This document shows, piece by piece, positions 47,058 through 55,573 of a DNA stretch of 64,000 nucleotides. Under the pieces are notes generated by a model, which saw nothing but the letters and a program-made list of their open reading frames with translations, was not told where the DNA came from and did no database searches. Made by a program: the position numbers and the translations under genes. Positions within the stretch are counted from its first letter, which is position 1, and each line of letters starts with the position of its first letter. This DNA is from Pelomonas sp. V22 (GTDB taxonomy: Bacteria; Pseudomonadota; Gammaproteobacteria; Burkholderiales; Burkholderiaceae_C): contig NZ_JAGIXS010000002.1 of the NCBI RefSeq assembly GCF_030014915.1, positions 1 to 64,000 on the forward strand, in the 5' to 3' direction.

Positions 47058-50000
47058 TCAGTCGTCGCCGGCGCCAGCGCCTGCACTCAGGGCCATGGCC
47101 GGGCGGCCACCGCGCAGGCGCTTGACCAGGCCGCTGATGCCCCAGTAGAGGAAGATGGTCAGCGTCAGGAAGCCGACCATCACCATCAGCAATTCGCCAA
47201 TGGTCAGGGCAATGGCACCAACGATGGTCCAGCGTGCACGGCGCACCGTGAACAGCGACTTCAGGCGGTCGCGGAAGTTCTCGATACTGTCGTAGAAGCT
47301 CGGCACCATCAGCAGCGTCAGGAAGGTCGAGGTGATCGTGCCGCCGATGATGGCCACGGCCATCGGGCGGTAGAACTCCGCGCCCTCGCCGATGCCGATG
47401 GCCACCGGCATCATGCCGGCGATCAGCGCGAAGGTGGTCATCAGGATGGGGCGGAAGCGCTTGCGGCCCGCATGCATCAGCGCCTCTTCACGGTCCACGC
47501 CATTGGCCTCTTCCTGGCGCGCCGCATCGAGCAGCAGGATGGCGTTCTTGGCGACCAGGCCCGCCAGCATGATGATGCCGATGAAGCTCATCAGGTTCAG
47601 CGTGCCCTTGGTCAGCAGCAGGGCCACCACCACGCCGATCAGCGACAGCGGCTGCGACAGCATCACGCCCATCGGTGCGGTGAAGGAGTTGAACTGCATG
47701 ACCAGGATCAGGTACATCAGGCCGATGCCCGCCACCAGGGCGATGGTCATCGAGCTGAACACTTCCTGCTGATCCTTGGAGCCACCCGCCAGCTTGATGC
47801 CGTAGCCGGACGGGAAGTTCATCTGGTTGGCCAGGACCATGGCGTCCTTGGTCACGTCACCCGCTGCACGGCCCTGCACATTGGCCGACACGCCGATCAC
47901 GCGCTTGCCGTCCAGGTGCTGGATGGTGGCCGGGGCCTTGCCCATGGTGATGGTGGCGATCTGGTCCAGCGGCACCATCTGGCCGGTGCCGGCCACGCTG
48001 ATGGGCAGGCGCTCGATGTTGCTCGCGTCCACACGGTCGCTGGGCTGCAGGCGCACCGAGACGTCGCGGGTCACGCCGGTCGGGTCGACCCAGTCACCAA
48101 CCTGGATGCCGGCGAAGGCCACGCGCAGCGCATTGGCCGCGTCGCCCACCGAGATGCCGAGCTGGTTCGCGAGGCCACGGTGCAGCTCGACCTGCAGCTC
48201 GTTCTGCGCGTTCTGCTGCGACAGCGCCACGTCCACGGCACCCGGCACCTTGCGCAGCTGCTTCATGAAGTCTTCGGTCAGCTCGAGCAGCTTGCGGGTG
48301 TCGGTGCCGTAGAAGCGGATCTGCACCGGCTTCTGGCCGCCGCCACCGCTGAAGTCGTCCAGCACCGAGAACTCGGCGCCGGCCAGCTTGGTCAGGTGCT
48401 GGCGCAGCTCACCGCCGATTTCCTGGGCCGTGCGCTTGCGCTCATAGCTCTTGCCGATGTTGATGTAGAGCTTGCCGCCGGTCACGTTGACGAAGGCGTC
48501 GGTGCTCTTCTTTTCCTTGATCAGCGCGGCCAGTTCGTCAACGGCCGCCAGCTTGCGGCGCGCGTATTCGAGGCTGGAGCTCGGCGGCGTGCGCACTTCA
48601 ACGGCAATGGTCTCGGAGTCGCTCGAGGGCAGGAAGCTGGTGCCACCGAACTTGGCTTGCAGCATGATGGCCACGGCAAAGCTGGTCACGGCGATGAAGG
48701 CCATCCAGCGGCGGTGGTGCAGCGCCCAGGCGATGACATTGCCGTAGCGGTCGGCCTGATGGTCGAACCATTCATTGAAGCGCTGCAGGATCTTGGAGAT
48801 GCCGCGCTTGGGTTCCAGGTGATGGTTCGGCGGGTCGCCCCAGAAGGCCGACAGCATCGGATCCAGCGTGAACGAGATCAGCAAGCTCACCAGCACCGAG
48901 GCCACGACGGTCAGGCCAAACGGACGGAACCATTCGCCCGAGATGCCGGGCATGAAGGCCACCGGCACGAACACGGCCACGATGGAGAAGGTGGTCGCCG
49001 CCACGGCCATGCCGATTTCGGCCGTGCCCTTCAGCGCGGCCGTCATGCGGTCCGCGCCGCGCTCCATGTGGCGGACGATGTTCTCCCGCACCACGATGGC
49101 GTCGTCGATCAGCACGCCGATGGCCAGTGACAGGCCCAAGAGGCTCATGAAGTTCAGCGTGAAGCCGAAGATCCAGACCGCGATAAAGGCCGCGATCACC
49201 GAGGTCGGCAGCGAGGTGGCCGTGATCAGCGTCGAGCGCCAGGAGTTCAGGAAGGCATAGACCACGAAGATGGTCAGGCCGGCGCCGAACACCAGGGCGT
49301 GGATCACGTTGTTGAGGCTGTCCTGGGCGTTCTTGCCACCGTCCTGGGTGATCTCCAGCTGCGTGCCGGCAGGAAAGGTCTTGTTGGCCTCTTCGACAAG
49401 CTTGCGCACCTCATTGGCCACGCTCACCGTGGACGCTTCGCGCGAGCGGGTGATGGACAGGCCCACATTCGGGCGGCCATTGCGGATGGACAGGGTCTGG
49501 CGCTCCGAGAAGCCGTCCTTGACCGTGGCCACCTGGCCGAGGCGCACCAGCTCATTCGCATTGCGCTTGATGACGATGCGCTCGAAGTCCACCGGCTGGC
49601 CGATGCGGCCGACGAGGCGGATGCTCTGGTCCTCGAACTCGCCACGCACCTTGCCCACCGGGGCCGAGATGTTCTGGCGCTGCAGGGCGCTGGTGACCTC
49701 GCTGACCGAGACGTTGAACTCGCGCAGCTTCTGGCCCGACAGCAGCACCGAGAGCTCGCGGTTCAGCGAGCCGAAGATCTCGACCGTGCCCACACCGGCC
49801 ACGCCGCGGAACTTGTCGGCGAGCTGGTCTTCGGCGATGCGCGAGATCTCGGCATGGCTGAGCGTCTTGCTCTCCAGCGAGACCTGCATGATCGGCTGGG
49901 CCGAGGGGTCGGCGCGGCGGATGATGGGCTCGCGCATTTCCTGCGGCAGCTGGTAGCGCACCGAGGCGATGGCGTTGCGCACGTCGTCGGCCGCCTCGAT

Positions 50001-50303
50001 CATGTTCTTCTTGAAGTCGAACTTCATGAAGAAGCTGGCCTGGCCTTCATTGGCGCTGGCCTGCACCTCGGTCACGCCGGGCACGGCGAGCAGCGGCTTC
50101 TCGATGCGGTTGACGATCTCCCGCTCCGAGGTCTCTGGCGAGGCGCCCGGATACGGAATCGAGACGAAGAGGAAGGGCACCTCCACGTCCGGGTTCTGGT
50201 TGACGCGCAGCTTCGAGAGCGCCATCAGCCCCAGCGCCATCAGGCTGATGATGCAGACGATGGTCGCTATCGGCTTCTTGATCGAAAAATCTGAGATCAG
50301 CAT
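47058..50303 (-). CDS. RND efflux permease, HAE1 family (second system)
   Basis: The 1081-residue protein has the same design as the first RND permease but is a different subgroup: SIKKPIATIVCIISLMALGLMAL at TM1, the paired Asp in [14 protein letters not shown], and a longer C-terminal tail with an extra hydrophobic segment after TM12 (about 1030-1060). It should be a proton-driven drug or lipid exporter. The adaptor gene is ten bases upstream. No outer-membrane factor is adjacent. It converges on the FAD oxidoreductase gene, with only four bases between stop codons. Confidence 0.93.
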   Translation of the reverse strand: MLISDFSIKKPIATIVCIISLMALGLMALSKLRVNQNPDVEVPFLFVSIPYPGASPETSEREIVNRIEKPLLAVPGVTEVQASANEGQASFFMKFDFKKNMIEAADDVRNAIASVRYQLPQEMREPIIRRADPSAQPIMQVSLESKTLSHAEISRIAEDQLADKFRGVAGVGTVEIFGSLNRELSVLLSGQKLREFNVSVSEVTSALQRQNISAPVGKVRGEFEDQSIRLVGRIGQPVDFERIVIKRNANELVRLGQVATVKDGFSERQTLSIRNGRPNVGLSITRSREASTVSVANEVRKLVEEANKTFPAGTQLEITQDGGKNAQDSLNNVIHALVFGAGLTIFVVYAFLNSWRSTLITATSLPTSVIAAFIAVWIFGFTLNFMSLLGLSLAIGVLIDDAIVVRENIVRHMERGADRMTAALKGTAEIGMAVAATTFSIVAVFVPVAFMPGISGEWFRPFGLTVVASVLVSLLISFTLDPMLSAFWGDPPNHHLEPKRGISKILQRFNEWFDHQADRYGNVIAWALHHRRWMAFIAVTSFAVAIMLQAKFGGTSFLPSSDSETIAVEVRTPPSSSLEYARRKLAAVDELAALIKEKKSTDAFVNVTGGKLYINIGKSYERKRTAQEIGGELRQHLTKLAGAEFSVLDDFSGGGGQKPVQIRFYGTDTRKLLELTEDFMKQLRKVPGAVDVALSQQNAQNELQVELHRGLANQLGISVGDAANALRVAFAGIQVGDWVDPTGVTRDVSVRLQPSDRVDASNIERLPISVAGTGQMVPLDQIATITMGKAPATIQHLDGKRVIGVSANVQGRAAGDVTKDAMVLANQMNFPSGYGIKLAGGSKDQQEVFSSMTIALVAGIGLMYLILVMQFNSFTAPMGVMLSQPLSLIGVVVALLLTKGTLNLMSFIGIIMLAGLVAKNAILLLDAARQEEANGVDREEALMHAGRKRFRPILMTTFALIAGMMPVAIGIGEGAEFYRPMAVAIIGGTITSTFLTLLMVPSFYDSIENFRDRLKSLFTVRRARWTIVGAIALTIGELLMVMVGFLTLTIFLYWGISGLVKRLRGGRPAMALSAGAGAGDD

Positions 50304-50313
50304 GGACAGCTCC

Positions 50314-51471
50314 TCAGGAAGCGTTCGAGGCGGCGGCCGCTGCCGGCTTAGCGGCAGGCGCGTTGGCGGCAGCCTTGGCCGTCACGGGCGAGCCCTCCAC
50401 CAGCGTGCGGCTGGGGTTGCGCAGCACGATGTCGCCCACCTTCAGGCCATCGGCCACGACAAACTCGCCCCGGCGCTCATCGCGATCACCGAGCTTGAGC
50501 GGCTGGCGATGCAGCTTGCCACCCTGGACGATCCAGGCATAGACCTGGTCACCGTCGCGCTGCAGGTCGGCATCGCCCAGCATCAGGGCCGCCGACTTGG
50601 AGGTGCGCACATAGCCTTCGCCATACAGGCCGGAGACCGAGGCGGCGCGCTTGTCATTCAGGTCGACGAGCACGGCAATCTGGCGGCTGACCGGATTGGC
50701 CGAGACGTCGATGCGGCGGATGCGGCCTTCGATGCGCTCCTGGCTGGCACCATGGATGCGCAGGTCCACGTCTTGCCCGATCTTCAGATCGGCCCGGCGG
50801 TCGGCCGAGACAAAGCCTTCGAAGCGCATGGAGCTGGGGTCAATGACCTTCAGCAGTTCCTTGCCGGTCTGGGCGGTGTCGCCAGGCGAAACGCGGCGCT
50901 CGCTGACCACGCCGTCGAACGGCGCGCGCACCTCGGTGCGGGCCATCTGCTGCTTGGCGGCCACCAGGCGGGCTTCGGCCGCAGCCTTGTCGCTCTGCGT
51001 CGAGATGCGGCGGTTGGCGGCGTCTTCCAGCGCCTGCTGCGAGACCATGCCCTGGGCCTGCAGCGTCTTCTGGCGCTGGAACTGGCGCTCGGCCTGCTCG
51101 AAGTTTTCACGAGCGGCACGGACGGCCTCCTCGGCGGAACTGAGGCTGTCGCGGATGGAGGTGGTGTCGAGCTGCACCAGCAGGTCGCCACGGCGCACGG
51201 TCTCGCCGTTCTCCTTCAGCACATGCAAGACCACGGCCGAGATCTCGGCGCGCAGATCGGCGCGCTTCTCGGGCTGGACCGCGCCGGTGATCAAGGGGCC
51301 GCTGCCATGCTCGGCCTCCCCCATGACCAGGCGGTCCTCGGAAGCCAGCTGCAGCACCGGCACATCCTTGCTGGAGTCCTTCTTCTCGGCATTGCCCTGC
51401 TGGCAGCCGGAAAGGCTCATCAAGGCCGCCACCAGTACGGTCAGGGCAACGGGAATGTGGCGCGTCGTCAT
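50314..51471 (-). CDS. RND adaptor lipoprotein (second system)
   Basis: The 385-residue adaptor is a predicted lipoprotein: the signal peptide ends in a lipobox LSGC with the modified Cys23. It has the lipoyl-like segment ETVRRGDLLVQLD, an alpha hairpin (about 90-150) and the TEVRAPFDGVVSERRVSPGDTA segment. The C-terminal tail is low-complexity Ala/Pro. The start at 51471 is chosen because GGAGAG precedes it and it gives a proper signal. It is the first gene of the pair. No regulator gene is adjacent. Confidence 0.92.
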   Translation of the reverse strand: MTTRHIPVALTVLVAALMSLSGCQQGNAEKKDSSKDVPVLQLASEDRLVMGEAEHGSGPLITGAVQPEKRADLRAEISAVVLHVLKENGETVRRGDLLVQLDTTSIRDSLSSAEEAVRAARENFEQAERQFQRQKTLQAQGMVSQQALEDAANRRISTQSDKAAAEARLVAAKQQMARTEVRAPFDGVVSERRVSPGDTAQTGKELLKVIDPSSMRFEGFVSADRRADLKIGQDVDLRIHGASQERIEGRIRRIDVSANPVSRQIAVLVDLNDKRAASVSGLYGEGYVRTSKSAALMLGDADLQRDGDQVYAWIVQGGKLHRQPLKLGDRDERRGEFVVADGLKVGDIVLRNPSRTLVEGSPVTAKAAANAPAAKPAAAAASNAS

Positions 51472-51687
51472 GCTCTCTCCAGAAGTGTTTGGGGTGGGCA
51501 GCCTTGCCCTCTCACGAAGCGGCGCCAGCATACCCATGCCGAACGGCACAGCCATCAGTCATGTGACAGGCTGCGTGGTTTAGTCGGATCGGCCGCGTTT
51601 TGGACCGACGAAATGCAAAGGCTCTTGGTTTGCAGCGACGCAAGCGCGCCGTTGCCAGCATGGCCGCGCGAACAGCGCGCAAGCGGC

Positions 51688-52284
51688 CTAGGACTGCTTC
51701 TTCCAGTCCAGAGCCCACTCGCCGTCCTGCCAGCGGCTCAGCCACAGCAGGCCGATCAGGGTCTTGGCGTCGGTCAGTTCGCCGTCCACGGCCATGGCGT
51801 CGAGCTCGGTCGTCGAGTGACTGACGAGGTTGAGGAACTCGCCTTCATCGAGCTGGCGCTCGCCTGCCGTGAGCCCCCGGGCGAAGAAGATCTCTATGCC
51901 CTCTGTCGAATAGGCGATGGCGTTGTGCAGCACACCGGCATGCGCCCATTCACGCGCGCTGTAGCCTGTCTCCTCGCGCAGCTCGCGCTGGGCGCAGGCG
52001 AGCGGCGATTCGCCGGGGTCGATCTTGCCGGCCGGGAACTCCAGCATCACGCGACCCATCGGGTGGCGGAACTGCCGCTCCATCAGCAGCCGGCCGTTGT
52101 CCAGCAGCGGCACGATCATGACCGCGCCCGGATGGACGATGTACTCGCGGCCGGCTTCGCGGCCATCGGGCAGGAGCACGCGGTCGCGGCGCACATCGAG
52201 GAAGTTGCCGCGGAAGGCCTGCGTGGATTCGATCAGCGTCTCGCTGATCGCCGCGTCGCCCTGCCCTGCGTCGTCAGTCTTCAT
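51688..52284 (-). CDS. Nudix hydrolase, ADP-ribose pyrophosphatase-like
   Basis: The 198-residue protein has the Nudix box as GKIDPGESPLACAQRELREETGY (about 87-109), preceded by VMLEFPA, the pattern typical of ADP-ribose/ADP-sugar pyrophosphatases (NudF-like). It would cleave ADP-ribose to AMP and ribose-5-phosphate. The start at 52284 overlaps the DUF2818 stop by 11 bases and begins just ahead of the family sequence; the longer frame to 52359 lies inside DUF2818. It is the last gene of the extended nuo transcript here. Confidence 0.9.
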   Translation of the reverse strand: MKTDDAGQGDAAISETLIESTQAFRGNFLDVRRDRVLLPDGREAGREYIVHPGAVMIVPLLDNGRLLMERQFRHPMGRVMLEFPAGKIDPGESPLACAQRELREETGYSAREWAHAGVLHNAIAYSTEGIEIFFARGLTAGERQLDEGEFLNLVSHSTTELDAMAVDGELTDAKTLIGLLWLSRWQDGEWALDWKKQS

Positions 52285-52582
52285 GGCGTTGGCGGCGCAG
52301 GTAGCACCAGACAAAGCCAGGAAAGCCGAACACCAGGTAGACGCAGGTGGCGGCCGCATAGAACTCCCAGCCCTGCGGCTGGCGCTGGCCCTGGCTGGCT
52401 TCGAGGGCGAAGCCGAGCAGCAGGGTTGCGAGGCCCAGCAGGGCCAGTTCCAGCAGACGCCAGCCGGCGTTCTTGCGAATGAGCTTGGGGCCCACCAGCA
52501 AGAGCCGCGAGCTGAAGTACGGCGCGTTGGCCGAGATCAGCGCGACCAGCAGCACCAGCCAGATGGCGGCGGACTGATTCAT
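52274..52582 (-). CDS. DUF2818 small membrane protein
   Basis: The 102-residue protein has about three hydrophobic segments (6-22, 43-60, 77-95) and matches the DUF2818 family, which is found next to nuoN in Burkholderiales. Its role is unknown; an accessory or assembly role for complex I is an inference from position. It begins four bases after the nuoN stop and overlaps the Nudix gene by 11 bases. Confidence 0.85.
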   Translation of the reverse strand: MNQSAAIWLVLLVALISANAPYFSSRLLLVGPKLIRKNAGWRLLELALLGLATLLLGFALEASQGQRQPQGWEFYAAATCVYLVFGFPGFVWCYLRRQRHED

Positions 52583-52586
52583 CCGC

Positions 52587-54068
52587 TCAGGAAGTCAGCG
52601 TGCGCAGGATGGCCTGCTTGCACATGTCCATCAGCCCCCCCGGCAGCAAGCCGAAGGCGACCACGGCCAGGCCGTTCAGCGACATCACCAGGCGCACGTC
52701 GGTCGGGGCTGTCAGCACGCTGCTGTCGGTGGGTTCGTCGAAGAACATGACCTTGATGACACGCAGATAGTAGAAGGCGCCGATCAGCGACAGCACCACG
52801 GCGGCAATCGCGAGGCCCAGGTACAAGCTCACGCCGGTGGCCACCAGGGCTTGCAGCACGGCCAGCTTGGCGTAGAAGCCCGCCGTCAGCGGAATGCCGG
52901 CCAGCGACAGCATGAACACCAGCATCACCAGCGCATACCAGGGGCTGCGGCGGTAGAGACCGGCCAGGTCGGCGATCTCTTCCGACTCATGACCCTGGCG
53001 GGCCAGCAGCAGGATCATGCCGAAGCTGCCCAGCGTGGTCAGCACATAGGTTACCGTGTAGAACATGGCTGAGCTGTAGGCATTCGATGCCGACAGCGTA
53101 TTGCCGTTCACCACGCCCGAGGCCAGGCCGAGCAGCATGAAGCCCATCTGCGCGATGGTCGAGTAGGCCAGCATGCGCTTGAGGTTGGTCTGCGCGATGG
53201 CGGCGAGGTTGCCAACCACCAGCGACACGAGGGCCATCACGATCAGCATCTGCTGCCAATCCACCGCGAGGCCCACCATGCCCTCAACCAGCAGGCGCAT
53301 GGTGATGGCAAAGGCAGCCAGCTTGGGCGCCGCGCCAATCATCAGCGTGACGGCCGTCGGCGAGCCTTGGTAGACGTCGGGCACCCACATGTGGAACGGT
53401 GCAGCGCCGAGCTTGAAGCCGAGGCCCGCCACGATGAAGACCAGGCCGAAGATCAGCACCGACTTGTTAACCGTGCCGGCACTGATGACCTCGAACACGC
53501 GCGGGATCGACAGCGAACCCGTGGCGCCGTACATCATCGACAGGCCATAAAGCAGGAAGCCGCTGGCCAAGGCGCCCAGCACGAAGTACTTCATCGCCGC
53601 TTCGGTCGAAATGGCATGGTCACGGCGCAGGGCCACCAGCGCATAAAGCGACAGGCTCATCAGCTCGAGGCCGAGGTAGATGACCAGGAAGTTGTTGGCC
53701 GAGAGCATGACGCTCACGCCCAAGAGCGAGAACAGCGAGAGCGTGAACAACTCGCCCTTGAGCATGTCGCGCGCACCGGCATAGGGCCGCGCGTAGACCA
53801 GGGTCACCATCACGGCGACGCAGGCAAAGAAGGCGAGCAGGTGGCCCATGGGGTCGGAGACCACCATGCCCTGCATGCCATAGGCCGTCTCGCCGCTGTT
53901 GAAGTAGCCGATGTGCATCACACCCACCACCGCCAGCGTGAGCTGCGTCAGCAGATAGGTCGGCGTGCGGCGCGCATCGGTGACGAAGAGGTCGACCATG
54001 GCGACCAGGCAGGCCATGGCCAGCAGGACGATTTCGGGATAGACCGAGAGCCAGTTCATCGTATTCAT
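52587..54068 (-). CDS. nuoN: NADH-quinone oxidoreductase subunit N
   Basis: The 493-residue protein is one of three antiporter-like proton-pumping subunits of complex I, with about 14 membrane helices. Conserved features are ELMSLSLYALVAL (TM5 Glu), AAMKYFVLGALASGF and YSTIAQMGFMLLGLASG. It is downstream of nuoM by ten bases. Confidence 0.95.
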   Translation of the reverse strand: MNTMNWLSVYPEIVLLAMACLVAMVDLFVTDARRTPTYLLTQLTLAVVGVMHIGYFNSGETAYGMQGMVVSDPMGHLLAFFACVAVMVTLVYARPYAGARDMLKGELFTLSLFSLLGVSVMLSANNFLVIYLGLELMSLSLYALVALRRDHAISTEAAMKYFVLGALASGFLLYGLSMMYGATGSLSIPRVFEVISAGTVNKSVLIFGLVFIVAGLGFKLGAAPFHMWVPDVYQGSPTAVTLMIGAAPKLAAFAITMRLLVEGMVGLAVDWQQMLIVMALVSLVVGNLAAIAQTNLKRMLAYSTIAQMGFMLLGLASGVVNGNTLSASNAYSSAMFYTVTYVLTTLGSFGMILLLARQGHESEEIADLAGLYRRSPWYALVMLVFMLSLAGIPLTAGFYAKLAVLQALVATGVSLYLGLAIAAVVLSLIGAFYYLRVIKVMFFDEPTDSSVLTAPTDVRLVMSLNGLAVVAFGLLPGGLMDMCKQAILRTLTS

Positions 54069-54078
54069 CTCGGGCGCC

Positions 54079-55554
54079 TCAGTTGATCTTGGAGACGGCC
54101 ACGTGCTTGAGCAACTCGGTCACTGAAGCGTGCATCACGTCGGTAAAGGGTTTGGGGTAGACACCCATGAAGAGCGTGGCTGCAGCCAGCACGGCCAGCA
54201 TCGAGAACTCGCGGGCGTTCACGTCGGTGAGCTCGCGCACGTGGTCGTTGCCAATGGCGCCGAAGTAGACGCGCTTGTACATCCACAGCGTGTAGGCCGC
54301 GCCGAACACCAGGGCTGTGGCCGCGATGGCGCCCAGCCAGAAGTCGAACTTCACGGTGCCGAGGATCACCATCCACTCACCGACGAAACCGCCGGTGGCC
54401 GGCAGGCCGCAGTTGGCCATGGCGAAGAACAGGGCCAGCGCCGCGAACTTGGGCATGGTGTTGACCACGCCGCCGTAGTCCGCGATCTCACGCGAATGCA
54501 CGCGGTCGTAGAGCACGCCGATGCACAGGAACATGGCGCCCGAGACGAAGCCGTGCGAGATCATCTGCACGATGCCGCCCGAGACGCCCAGCTCGTTGAA
54601 GATGAAGAAGCCGAGTGTCACGAAGCCCATGTGAGCGATGGACGAATAGGCCACCAGCTTCTTCATGTCCTTCTGCACCAGAGCCACGAGGCCGATGTAG
54701 ACCACGGCGATCAGCGACAGCGCGATGATGAACCAGGCCCAGTGGCGCGCTGCATCCGGCGCGATGGGCATCGAGAAGCGCAGGAAGCCGTAGGCGCCCA
54801 ACTTCAGCATGATGGCGGCCAGCACGACCGAGCCGCCCGTGGGCGCCTCGACGTGGGCATCCGGCAGCCAGGTGTGGACCGGCCACATCGGCACCTTGAC
54901 CGAGAAGGCAGCGAAGAAGGCGAAGAACAGCAGCGTCTGCGCGTTCATCGGCAGCGGCAGCTTGTGCCACGTGAGGATGTCGAAGCTGCCACCGGACTTC
55001 ACGTACAGGTACAGCAGCGCGATCAGCATCAGCAGCGAACCGGCCAGCGTGTACAGAAAGAACTTGAAGGCTGCATAGACGCGCCGCGGACCGCCCCAGA
55101 CGCCGATGATGATGTACATCGGGATCAGCGTGGCCTCGAAGAACACGTAGAACAGCATGCCGTCGAGCGCGCAGAACACGCCGATCATCAAGCCGGAGAG
55201 GATCAGGAAGGCGCCCAGGTACTGGTGGGCCCGCTCGGTGATCACCTCCCAGGCCGCGACCACGACGATCACGGTGATGAAGGCCGTCAGCGGCACGAAC
55301 CACATCGAGATGCCATCCACACCGAGGTGGTAGTGGATGTTGAAGCGCTCGATCCAGGGCAGGTTCTCGGCGAACTGCATGGCGGCGGTCGAGGTGTCGA
55401 AACCGCTGATCAGCGGCAACGTCACGGCGAGGCCGGCGATGGCGGCCAGCAAGGCCATCCAGCGGGCGGCTTTGGCCTGGTCCTCACGACCCAGCATCAG
55501 CAGCAAAGCGCCGCTGACGATGGGCAACCAGATGGCAAGACTCAACAATCCCAT
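54079..55554 (-). CDS. nuoM: NADH-quinone oxidoreductase subunit M
   Basis: The 491-residue antiporter-like subunit has about 14 membrane helices. Signatures are FFEATLIPMYIIIGVWGG (with the key TM5 Glu), FLYTLAGSLLMLIALL, VHTWLPDAHVEAPTGGSVVLAAIMLKLG and YSSIAHMGFVTLG. It forms the middle proton channel of the complex arm. It lies between nuoL (19 bp upstream) and nuoN. Confidence 0.96.
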   Translation of the reverse strand: MGLLSLAIWLPIVSGALLLMLGREDQAKAARWMALLAAIAGLAVTLPLISGFDTSTAAMQFAENLPWIERFNIHYHLGVDGISMWFVPLTAFITVIVVVAAWEVITERAHQYLGAFLILSGLMIGVFCALDGMLFYVFFEATLIPMYIIIGVWGGPRRVYAAFKFFLYTLAGSLLMLIALLYLYVKSGGSFDILTWHKLPLPMNAQTLLFFAFFAAFSVKVPMWPVHTWLPDAHVEAPTGGSVVLAAIMLKLGAYGFLRFSMPIAPDAARHWAWFIIALSLIAVVYIGLVALVQKDMKKLVAYSSIAHMGFVTLGFFIFNELGVSGGIVQMISHGFVSGAMFLCIGVLYDRVHSREIADYGGVVNTMPKFAALALFFAMANCGLPATGGFVGEWMVILGTVKFDFWLGAIAATALVFGAAYTLWMYKRVYFGAIGNDHVRELTDVNAREFSMLAVLAAATLFMGVYPKPFTDVMHASVTELLKHVAVSKIN

Positions 55555-55573
55555 TCTTCTTCTCCGCCCCTGA

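Noticed and set aside
51472-51687. A small gene between the RND adaptor and the Nudix gene (for example the frame at 51600)
   Set aside because: The frame is Arg/Ser-rich, runs into the Nudix gene antisense and has no ribosome binding site or recognisable domain.
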